Source: JBHHXR01 sp046757205 (GTDB lineage: Bacteria > Pseudomonadota > Alphaproteobacteria > Rhodobacterales > Rhodobacteraceae). From it: 12,311 nucleotides of DNA. Shown here in pieces: positions 1 through 6,923 of this stretch. The stretch's first letter is position 1; each line of letters starts with the position of its first letter. The notes under the pieces were generated by a model. The model was not told the DNA's origin, ran no database searches, and worked only from the letters and a program-made list of their open reading frames with translations. The stretch is taken from the NCBI GenBank assembly GCA_046757205.1, contig JBHHXR010000095.1:1-12311 (forward strand), read 5' to 3'. A program made the translations under genes and the position numbers.

Positions 1-801
1 GACCGGCATTTCGCGGCCGTGGAGGTCGATCGCCTTCGCGTCAAACCGATGGTGAAGATCACCGGCGAGTTCTATCTGCAGACAGTCGAGGGCGACCCGA
101 ATTACAACATCCACGCGTGGCTGGAGGATGAGGGCGCCGAGGTCTACCCGGCGGCCGTCGCGGTCTGGCTCGACTACCTCATCAGACACGCCGGGCAGTA
201 CTACGAGGAGCGCGAGGGCCTCGTTCCCCGCGCCGGGCTGAAGCTCGCCGCGTTCCGCGCGATCTCCAGGGTTTACCGATGGCGCTACGACAAGCTGCGC
301 CGGGCCATGGGCGGCGCGCCGCGGCCGATGCCGCAGCAGTCCGCGCTGCGCGCCTTCGCGGCTCCTTTCTACGACCATCGCCTTTCGGGGGGCGAGGGCG
401 ACATGCTCGTCGGCAAGGCGATCTGGGCGCATCTGCGGAAGAAGGCCCACATGATCTGCGAGCTTTCGCCCTACTCGTGCATGCCCAACACCATGAGTGT
501 CGGAGCCATGGCCGCGGTGCAGGGGCGCTACCCCGACCTGCTCTATGCGCCGCTCGAGATAAAGGGCGACAGCGAGGTGCACGCGCTGTCGCGCTGCCAG
601 ATGGTGCTGACCGAGGCGAAGAACCGGGCGCGGGAGGAATTCGACCGGGCGCTGAAGGCCGCCGGGCTGACGCTGGACGAGGCGCGCGCGCGGCTTGACC
701 GGACGCCGGCGATGAATTCGGCGCTGCGGCGTCCGGGCAATCGCGGGGCTGCCGGCACGGCGGCCAACCTGGTGCTGGAACTGGGGGGGGCGCGGCTGTG
801 A
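1..801 (+). CDS. HgdB-like CoA activase component (5' partial)
   Basis: The frame is open from base 1, so the true start lies upstream; a GTG at base 19 is only an internal candidate. The 266 visible residues resemble the HgdB-like (2-hydroxyglutaryl-CoA dehydratase D-component-like) part of large acyl-CoA dehydratase activases. Visible marks are GEFYLQTVEGDPNYN followed by an 'EDEGAEVYP' stretch, then 'SPYSCMPNTMSVGAM' with a single conserved-looking Cys, then 'YPDLLYAPLEIKGDSEV'. In this family the domain is an alpha/beta fold that can hold an Fe-S cluster by Cys residues. It ends in a GTGA overlap with the two-domain ATPase downstream, which implies translational coupling and a shared complex. 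In anaerobes this domain lies at the C-terminal end of a single long protein; here it is a separate gene and comes first. Family placement is fairly sure; the substrate is unknown. Confidence 0.8.
   Translation, partial: DRHFAAVEVDRLRVKPMVKITGEFYLQTVEGDPNYNIHAWLEDEGAEVYPAAVAVWLDYLIRHAGQYYEEREGLVPRAGLKLAAFRAISRVYRWRYDKLRRAMGGAPRPMPQQSALRAFAAPFYDHRLSGGEGDMLVGKAIWAHLRKKAHMICELSPYSCMPNTMSVGAMAAVQGRYPDLLYAPLEIKGDSEVHALSRCQMVLTEAKNRAREEFDRALKAAGLTLDEARARLDRTPAMNSALRRPGNRGAAGTAANLVLELGGARL
783..790 (+). other. G8 homopolymer, possible slippery site
   Basis: Eight consecutive G lie 8 bases before the stop of the upstream gene. In its frame they form G GGG GGG, which fits the X XXY YYZ slippery heptamer. 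A -1 shift here enters the frame of the following ATPase gene and meets no stop codon before its GTG start, so it would give a fusion protein. The ordinary reading is a GTGA overlap with coupled translation. Use as a frameshift site is inference. Confidence 0.35.
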
Positions 802-2936
802 AAATCGCCGGGATCGATATCGGTTCGACGACCGTCAAGGGCGTCGTCCTGGCCGACGGCGAGGTCGTGTGGCGACGTTATGGCCGGCACGATACGCGGC
901 AGGCGGAGAAAACGCTGGAGCTTCTGACGCTCATGGAGGAAGAGGCCGGCCTGCGCCCCGGCGAGGACATCACGGTCTACGCCGGCTCCGGCGCCGGGCC
1001 GATCGCGCCTCTTTCCGGCGGGCGCACGATTCAGGAGGTGGTCGCGGTCGCGGCGGCGGTCGAGGCGCTACACTCGGACGTCCGCTTCGTCTCGGAAATC
1101 GGCGGCGAGGACATGAAGACGATCTTCTTCACCCCGACCGACGCCGGCAAGGCCAAGCAGGTGTACATGCAGTCGGCCTGCAGCGGCGGCACCGGCACCT
1201 TCATCGAGAAGTCGGCCCGCAATCTGGAGATTTCCCCGGGACGGCTGGCGTCGATGGCCTATGCCGACAAGACGCTGCACCGCATCAGCGCCAAGTGCGG
1301 GATCTTCGCCGAGGCCGACGCCAACAGTCTGGTCAAGTCGGGCGTGCCCGAGGACGAGATCATCGCGAGCTTCTTCGAGGCGGTGGTGCGCCAGAACCTC
1401 GCGACGCTCACCAAGGGCAACACTCCGATGCCGTCGGCGCTGCTGCTTGGCGGGCCGAACATGTTCTTCCAGGGGCTGCGGGAGGCCTGGATCAGGCACC
1501 TCTCCGAACTTTGGCAGGATCGCGGCATCGCCCTGCCCGATGGCCGCACGGTCGAGGAGTTGATCACGGTCCCCGACGACGCGCTCTACTACGCCTGCCT
1601 GGGATGTGCGGAGATCGCGCGCCGCGAACGGGAGGTTCACAAGCCCTATACCGGCACCGATCGGCTCAGATGGTGGGTCGAGGAGGGCCAGGTTGCGGCG
1701 AAGAAGAAAGAGGGGAAGCCGGCGCTCGGCGGCGACCGCCGGGAGCTCGGCGAATTTCTGCGCACCTATGGCGGCAAACGCGTCGCATTCGTCTCCAGGC
1801 CGGCCACGGAACCGATGGTGATGGGCTGCGATTTCGGCAGCACCACGGTAAAGGCCATCGCTCTTACCGCCGACAGGGAGCCGAGCGTCTCCTGCTATCT
1901 GCCGTCGCGCGGCAATCCCATCGAGGACGCCAAGGCGATCTTTGCGCAGATGAACGAGAGGGGCGTCCGCGAGGTCCGTGGCCTCGGGATCACGGGCTAT
2001 GGCAAGGATCTTCTGAAGGATATCGTCGGCGCGGACGTGCCGGTCGTGGAAACCGTGGCGCATGCGACGGCGGCGCGGCATTTCTTTCCCGACGCCGATG
2101 CAATCTGCGATGTCGGCGGCTGCGACGTAAAGATCATGCTGCTGCGCCAGAACACGGTGGCGGATTTCAGGTTGAACTCGCAGTGCTCCTCCGGCAACGG
2201 CGCGTTCCTGCAAGGGGTGGCGGAGCGGTATGCCATAGACCTCGACGACTACGCCGACCGCGCGTTCGAGGCGCGCTCGATGCCCGAGCTGATGATGGGG
2301 TGCGGGGTCTTTTTGCAATCGGACATCGTCAATCAGCAGCGCAACGGGTGGTCGCCAGAGGAAATCATGGCGGGCCTCGCCTCGGTGCTGCCGCTCAACG
2401 TCTGGATCTACGCCGGCCAGTTCCAGAACCTGTCCGCGGCGGGGCGGAAGTTCGTCCTGCAAGGCGGCACGCACCGGAACCTTGCGGTGGTCAAGGCGCA
2501 GGTCGATTTCATTCGCCAAAAGGTGCCCGGCAGCGAGATCATGGTTCATCCGTTCTGCGGCGAGGCCGGCGCTTTCGGCGCCGCGCTTCTGGCCGCCGGC
2601 AACGCCGATGACGGCGCGCCGACGCGGTTCCCGGGCTTCGAGCGGATCGAGGAACTCGAGTTCTCGACCACGACGACGGAGCGGACCGCCTGCCGCTGGT
2701 GCGCCATGAACTGCCGCCGCTCGTTCGTCGACGTGAAGATGCCCGGCGGCCGCGGCCGGCCCGACAGCAAGGTGCCGCTCGGCGAGGGGTGGGAGCGCGT
2801 GATCACCGGCAATTCCTGCCCGCGCGGGCTGATCGAGGACGCCAACGAATACCGGTTGCACAAGTCGAAGCTGGAGGAAGCGAAACATGCGTATCCCAAT
2901 CTTGCGGAAACGGTTCGCGACACCGCCTTCCGCTGA
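798..2936 (+). CDS. Acyl-CoA dehydratase activase, two BadF/BcrA-type ATPase domains
   Basis: A 712-residue protein with two tandem ASKHA ATPase domains of the BadF/BadG/BcrA/BcrD/HgdC family. Domain 1 (about 1-280) has the phosphate motif GIDIGSTTVKG (5-15), SEIGGEDMK (99-107), and cluster-type cysteines C128 (SACSGGTGTF) and C167 (AKCGIFAEAD). Domain 2 (about 340-605) repeats these: CDFGSTTVKA (344-353), DVGGCDVK (438-445), C463 (SQCSSGNGAF) and C502 (MGCGVFLQSD). In HgdC a homodimer binds one [4Fe-4S] cluster with two Cys per subunit. Here both halves keep the pair, so one chain could form the pseudo-dimer. A C-terminal tail adds CRWCAMNC (632-639) and C674. The role is ATP-driven transfer of low-potential electrons to an HgdB-type partner in the cytoplasm. 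The start is GTG, overlapping the upstream stop, with no good Shine-Dalgarno; the start of domain 1 motifs supports it. Confidence 0.88.
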   Translation: MKIAGIDIGSTTVKGVVLADGEVVWRRYGRHDTRQAEKTLELLTLMEEEAGLRPGEDITVYAGSGAGPIAPLSGGRTIQEVVAVAAAVEALHSDVRFVSEIGGEDMKTIFFTPTDAGKAKQVYMQSACSGGTGTFIEKSARNLEISPGRLASMAYADKTLHRISAKCGIFAEADANSLVKSGVPEDEIIASFFEAVVRQNLATLTKGNTPMPSALLLGGPNMFFQGLREAWIRHLSELWQDRGIALPDGRTVEELITVPDDALYYACLGCAEIARREREVHKPYTGTDRLRWWVEEGQVAAKKKEGKPALGGDRRELGEFLRTYGGKRVAFVSRPATEPMVMGCDFGSTTVKAIALTADREPSVSCYLPSRGNPIEDAKAIFAQMNERGVREVRGLGITGYGKDLLKDIVGADVPVVETVAHATAARHFFPDADAICDVGGCDVKIMLLRQNTVADFRLNSQCSSGNGAFLQGVAERYAIDLDDYADRAFEARSMPELMMGCGVFLQSDIVNQQRNGWSPEEIMAGLASVLPLNVWIYAGQFQNLSAAGRKFVLQGGTHRNLAVVKAQVDFIRQKVPGSEIMVHPFCGEAGAFGAALLAAGNADDGAPTRFPGFERIEELEFSTTTTERTACRWCAMNCRRSFVDVKMPGGRGRPDSKVPLGEGWERVITGNSCPRGLIEDANEYRLHKSKLEEAKHAYPNLAETVRDTAFR
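2873..2880 (+). promoter_or_regulatory. Ribosome binding site deciding the next start
   Basis: GGAGGAAG stands 6 bases before the ATG at 2887. It lies inside the end of the ATPase gene. It supports the 50-base out-of-frame overlap instead of a later start. Confidence 0.75.
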
Positions 2937-4071
2937 GGCGCCGAAAAAGGAGCGCCGCGTCCGCATCGGGATTCCGCGCGTCCTGAACCAATGGTCGACG
3001 CACCGCTTCTGGACCACGCTGTTCACCGAACTCGGCGTCAGCCGGCGCGACGTGGTCTATTCCTCGGAGACTTCGGGGCAGCAACAGCGGGATTACGGCC
3101 GGGGCCGCGGCGCCGTCGATTGCTGCTATCCGGTGAAGTGCATGACGGGGCATTACGGCGAACTGCTGAACGGCCTCAAGAAGCCGATCGACGTGCTGTT
3201 CTCGCCCAAGATCGTGTCACTGCCCTCTTTCCTGCACGGCCACGTCGTCGACAACCTTTCGTGCCCGCGGGTCATGGCCGGGCCCGAAAGCGCCCGCGCG
3301 GGCTTCCAGCGCGAGGGCGACGCTTTCGCCGAGAACGGCGTCAGGCACATCTGCCCGGTGGTGAACCTGGCGGAGCCCGGGCTCGCGGCGCGGCAGCTTT
3401 TCCTGGGACTGGCCGATGTCCTGCCCGATCTGGAGGAACGCGAAGTGCGGTACGCCGTCGCCAGGGCGTTCGCGGCACTTCAGCAGTTCGATCGGCAGCT
3501 CCGCGACCAGACGCTCGACGTGCTGACAACCTGCGAGGCGGAAAACCGGCCCTGCATTCTGGTGCTCGGCCGGCCCTATCACATGGATACGGGCATCGGC
3601 CACGACATCGAAAGCGAACTGCAGACCTACGGTTTTCCGATCGTCTGGGGCCAGTACCTGCCGCTCGATCCCGACTACCTCGAGCGCTGGTTCGGCGAAG
3701 ACGTGGCCAGCGGCAGGCTGGCCTCGCCCTTCGACATTTCCGATTGCTGGAAGTCATCCTACAGTGCCAACACCAACGAACTGATCTGGGCGGCGCGGTA
3801 CGGATCCAGGGTGCCGTGGATCGCCTGCGCCATCCGCTTCTCGAGCTACGAGTGCGGCATGGACCAGCCGACCTACACGCCGGTGCAGGCGATCACCGAG
3901 GCTTCGGGCACCCTCTTCTTCGCTTTCCAGGATCTGGACGCGACGAAACCGGCGGGGTCGGTGCGCATCCGCACCGAGACCATTGCCTATTACCTGGGAC
4001 GCCGGGCCAACAGCATCATCGAAGGCAAGATCGCGGCGCTGGCCGGGGCCGGCCGGCCGCGCGCGGCGTAA
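2887..4071 (+). CDS. DUF2229-type CoA activase component
   Basis: A 394-residue protein resembling the DUF2229 and adjoining HgdB-like parts of large acyl-CoA dehydratase activases. Residues 26-34 (RIGIPRVLN) open the domain as is typical. Cysteines cluster at C79, C80 and C85 (DCCYPVKC), then C126 (SCPR) and C156 (ICPVVN). A second part starts at about 224 with VLGRPYHMD and carries C314 and C323 (SSYECGMDQP), then an 'FQDLDATKPAG' stretch and RIRTETIAYYL, matching the family's acidic and TRxE-like end. Such Cys sets suggest Fe-S binding. It overlaps the ATPase gene by 50 bases in another frame, so the three genes are surely co-translated. With the upstream HgdB-like protein it likely completes the split activase complex. 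Function beyond electron transfer to an acyl-CoA-type or other hard-to-reduce substrate is not shown. Confidence 0.82.
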   Translation: MRIPILRKRFATPPSAEAPKKERRVRIGIPRVLNQWSTHRFWTTLFTELGVSRRDVVYSSETSGQQQRDYGRGRGAVDCCYPVKCMTGHYGELLNGLKKPIDVLFSPKIVSLPSFLHGHVVDNLSCPRVMAGPESARAGFQREGDAFAENGVRHICPVVNLAEPGLAARQLFLGLADVLPDLEEREVRYAVARAFAALQQFDRQLRDQTLDVLTTCEAENRPCILVLGRPYHMDTGIGHDIESELQTYGFPIVWGQYLPLDPDYLERWFGEDVASGRLASPFDISDCWKSSYSANTNELIWAARYGSRVPWIACAIRFSSYECGMDQPTYTPVQAITEASGTLFFAFQDLDATKPAGSVRIRTETIAYYLGRRANSIIEGKIAALAGAGRPRAA

Positions 4072-4153
4072 CGCGCCTTTGGCTCAGCGCCTTGTTCGGG
4101 CGGTAGAGCCGGGCGCGCAGGGCGCGCGCGGAACATCTTGCGCCGCGGCGGGC

Positions 4154-5137
4154 TCAGATCCCCAGTTTCGCCATCTGCTTTGCCGGGTAGCGGGTGCCGA
4201 GTGCGGCGCCCGGCGGAAAGGCTGCGTCGAGCGCGGCAAGATCGGCGGGCGGCAGGCGCAGATCGGCGGCGGCGGCATCTTCCTCCAGCCAGCGGCGTTT
4301 CTTGGTTCCGGCGATGGGCACGACGTCGTCGCCGCGCGACAGCAGCCAGGCGAGCGCGACCTGCGCCGGTGTCGCGCCGTGCGCGTTTGCGATCCGCCGC
4401 AGTTCCGGCAGCAGGGCCTGGTTGGTCGTGACCGCCTCAGCCGAGAAGCGCGGGTGGTCGCGGCGCCGGTCGCCTTCCGGCAGATCGTCCTGCGTGGCGA
4501 AGGCGCCGGTCAGAAAGCCGCGGCCGAGCGGCGCGTAGGCGACGAAACCGACGCCCAGTTCGCGGCAGGCGGGCAGGATCGCCTCCTCCACATCGCGCGA
4601 CCACAGCGAGTACTCGGTCTGCAGAGCGCTGACCGGATGCACGGCGCAGGCGCGGCGCAGGGTGTCCGGCCCGGCCTCTGACAAGCCGAGAAACCGCACC
4701 TTGCCCTGTTCCACGAGCAGCGCCATGGCGCCGACGGTGTCCTCGATCGGCGTGTCGGGATCGACCCGGTGCAGGTAGTAGAGGTCGATCCGGTCCGTGC
4801 CCAGCCGCCGCAGGCTGGCCTCGCAGGCCTCGACGACGTATTCCGGACGCCCGTTAACCGCGCGCGACCCGTCCGCCCGGCGGATATTGCCGAACTTGGT
4901 CGCCAGCACCGCCTCGTCGCGGCGGCGGCCGATGGCTCGACCGATCAGTTCCTCGTTATGGCCGTTGCCGTAGGCATCGGCGCTGTCGATGAAGGTAACG
5001 CCGATATCCAGCGCGCGGTTGAGCGTGGCTGTCGATTCCGCGTCGTCGCGCGACCCGTAGGCGGTGGACATGCCCATGCAGCCGAGACCGATTTCAGAGA
5101 CCTCCAGCCCGATGTTTCCAAGTTTCCGTTGTTTCAT
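4154..5137 (-). CDS. Aldo/keto reductase
   Basis: A 327-residue NAD(P)H-dependent aldo/keto reductase, a cytoplasmic TIM barrel of the usual family length. The catalytic tetrad is visible: D51 and Y56 in FIDSADAYGNG, K81 in LATKFG, and H123 in YYLHRVDP. Cofactor-side motifs follow, such as GLSEAG and YSLWSRDVE, then YAPLGRGFLTG. The best relatives by eye are the AKR13-like group. I chose the ATG at 5137, preceded by GGAGTGA. A start at 5176 would add 13 residues before the conserved KQRKLG and run into the OsmC gene. It is the last gene of the six-gene operon, 4 bases after the OsmC stop. It probably reduces or oxidises a carbonyl derived from the transported compound; this is inference. Confidence 0.92.
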   Translation of the reverse strand: MKQRKLGNIGLEVSEIGLGCMGMSTAYGSRDDAESTATLNRALDIGVTFIDSADAYGNGHNEELIGRAIGRRRDEAVLATKFGNIRRADGSRAVNGRPEYVVEACEASLRRLGTDRIDLYYLHRVDPDTPIEDTVGAMALLVEQGKVRFLGLSEAGPDTLRRACAVHPVSALQTEYSLWSRDVEEAILPACRELGVGFVAYAPLGRGFLTGAFATQDDLPEGDRRRDHPRFSAEAVTTNQALLPELRRIANAHGATPAQVALAWLLSRGDDVVPIAGTKKRRWLEEDAAAADLRLPPADLAALDAAFPPGAALGTRYPAKQMAKLGI

Positions 5138-5141
5138 CGCT

Positions 5142-5633
5142 TCACTCCGGCACCAGTATCCAGCGCGCCTCGACATCGACGTCGGCGCTTTTCATCAGGT
5201 TCATCACCGGGCAGCGGAACTCGACGTTGCGCTGCAGCTTGTGGAGGCGTTCGGCGGTTTCCGGCGAGCGCAGGCGGATCTTCAGCTTTACCCAGTTGAA
5301 ATAGGGCCGCACGCCGGCAACCCCGCGCGAACCGCGCCCGTCGACCTCGCCCTCGGCCTCGATCTCCACCTTGCTGTAGGAAAACCCCATCGCCCCGGCG
5401 CAGCGGTTGATGATGACGCCCTCGCAGCCGACCAGCGCGGCGAGCGTGGTTTCCAGCGGCGTCGGCCCTTCGTTACTGCCGAATGGCTCGTCGGTGATCA
5501 CCTGATGATCGCGCACCGTACAGACGGTTTTCGTGCCGGCGTCGTTGATGCCGGTCACCCGGCGGATGCCCAGCTTCTTCGCTTTCGGATCGACGCCGGG
5601 CGGCAGAAGATCGTCGCTTGCCGTTTCGCTCAT
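5142..5633 (-). CDS. OsmC family protein
   Basis: A 163-residue protein with the OsmC/Ohr fold signature: SNEGPTPLETTLAALVGCEG (residues 53-72) with the first reactive Cys at C70, and EFRCPVMNLM with the second at C141. In this family the two cysteines act as thiol peroxidase residues against organic hydroperoxides; some members have other roles. The extra C38 and C78 are not family marks. No signal peptide, so cytoplasmic. It shares an ATGA overlap with the upstream LVIVD gene and ends 4 bases before the aldo/keto reductase, so it is part of the operon. Whether it detoxifies peroxides formed in the pathway or does something more specific cannot be told. Family call is firm. Confidence 0.9.
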   Translation of the reverse strand: MSETASDDLLPPGVDPKAKKLGIRRVTGINDAGTKTVCTVRDHQVITDEPFGSNEGPTPLETTLAALVGCEGVIINRCAGAMGFSYSKVEIEAEGEVDGRGSRGVAGVRPYFNWVKLKIRLRSPETAERLHKLQRNVEFRCPVMNLMKSADVDVEARWILVPE

Positions 5634-6916
5634 GGCGGGTCGAACTCCAGAATGTCAAAACCGCGGTTGCGGTCGATCACGTGGATCAGGCCGCGCTCGT
5701 CCACATCGACGTCGTTGGACTGCGGGCTCGGAAATCCCTGGCGCGGCTGCGGAATGAAATGGCCGACTTCCTCGGGGTGGTAGGGATCGGCGACGTCGAC
5801 GATCCGCAATCCGCCGGCGAACCACGTCAGGTAGACCAGCGTCGAATCCAGCTTCTCGCGGAACTGGTGCGCCCCAAACCGGCCGCCGGCACGCGCCCAG
5901 GGCGAGTCGCGCTCCGAAACGTCGAAGGCCGAGACCGCCCTGATATCCGCCAGTTCGGTCACGTCGAGCACCCACATGAAGCCATGCAGCGCGCCGTGGC
6001 GATGGGTGTGCTCCTCGTCCCCGGCGACGGCGTAGCGGCGGCCGCCGATCGGGTTTTCCAGCGGCATCACGGTATGCGTCGGCTCCGGGATCGCCGGGTG
6101 GTAGTCATAGGCGCCCAGAAGCCGGGGGCGGGTGATGTCGGAAATGTCGAGCACCCGCATGCCGGCCTGCCAGTAGGAGGCCCACAACTCGTCGCCGACC
6201 CGCATCGCGTGGTGCAGCCGGTTCTTGTAGCCCTGCCATGTCGGCACTTCGCCGCCGGCGATATGCTGGCCCGGTATCCACCAGCGCGCCACCTCGTGCG
6301 GTGCCGTCGGGTTGGACATGTCATAGACGATCAGGATGTTGCCGACATAACCCTCTGCCTCCGTCGAGATATAGGCGTGGGACTCGTCGGCATCGAAGCG
6401 GTGCACCCCGAAACCGAAGGTGCGGTGATAGAGGATTTCGCGCGGATCCGCCTTGTCCGAGACATCGTAGACCTTGAACCCGCCATCACGGTAATTCTCC
6501 GCCAGCGCGGCGCGCAACCGCGGCATGTCGGCGGCGTCGATACCCAGCCGCGCCGCGATCTCGGCCTCTTCCGGTTTTCGCCCGAGTTCGCCGGCCAGCG
6601 CCGCCTCGGCATCGGCGATCCCCGCGCTCTTGCGTTTGAAATGCCGGTCGCTCTGCTCGACATTGACATACATCAGATCGCCGACGACGCGCACCTTGTG
6701 GGTATGCGACGCGTCGCCTTCCAGCATGAGTTGCGATACCACGCGCGGGTGTGCCGGGTCCGACACGTCGATGATCGAGGTGCCGTGCGGCGGGTCCATG
6801 TGACCGACATAGGCGTAGTTGCCCTCAACCACCACCTGCCCGCCGCCCGGCAGGTCGTCGATGCTGCCCAGGCGTTTCACCAGGTGGCTGGTCTTCTCGC
6901 GTCCGGCATAGGTCAT
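5630..6916 (-). CDS. LVIVD-repeat beta-propeller protein with sigma-70 region 3-like insert
   Basis: A 428-residue protein built of LVIVD repeats. The blade strand recurs as SIIDVSDPAHP (47-57), FKVYDVSDKADP (147-158), LIVYDMSNPTAP (195-206), RVLDISDITRP (254-264), MWVLDVTELAD (314-324), LRIVDVADPYHP (370-381) and FDILEF (420-425). This suggests a seven-blade propeller. Such proteins have no settled biochemical role. Residues about 98-140 interrupt the blade pattern with a charged helical stretch (GELGRKPEEAEIAARLG) that looks like sigma-70 region 3. Histidines group at 71-73, 235-236 and 303-311. No signal peptide or membrane segment is visible, so it is probably cytoplasmic. The ATG at 6916 follows GTGAGGA and lies 7 bases after the tctA stop, placing it within the transport operon. 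Confidence 0.85.
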   Translation of the reverse strand: MTYAGREKTSHLVKRLGSIDDLPGGGQVVVEGNYAYVGHMDPPHGTSIIDVSDPAHPRVVSQLMLEGDASHTHKVRVVGDLMYVNVEQSDRHFKRKSAGIADAEAALAGELGRKPEEAEIAARLGIDAADMPRLRAALAENYRDGGFKVYDVSDKADPREILYHRTFGFGVHRFDADESHAYISTEAEGYVGNILIVYDMSNPTAPHEVARWWIPGQHIAGGEVPTWQGYKNRLHHAMRVGDELWASYWQAGMRVLDISDITRPRLLGAYDYHPAIPEPTHTVMPLENPIGGRRYAVAGDEEHTHRHGALHGFMWVLDVTELADIRAVSAFDVSERDSPWARAGGRFGAHQFREKLDSTLVYLTWFAGGLRIVDVADPYHPEEVGHFIPQPRQGFPSPQSNDVDVDERGLIHVIDRNRGFDILEFDPP

Positions 6917-6923
6917 GGTGTCC

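Noticed and set aside
1068..3026. 652-residue open frame on the minus strand opposite the ATPase gene
   Set aside because: High-GC shadow; Arg/Ala/Pro-rich, no motifs, while the opposite strand has clear ASKHA motifs.
4072..4153. Possible terminator between the convergent DUF2229 and aldo/keto reductase genes
   Set aside because: GC-rich repeats such as GCGCGC occur, but I found no stable stem followed by a T run on either strand.
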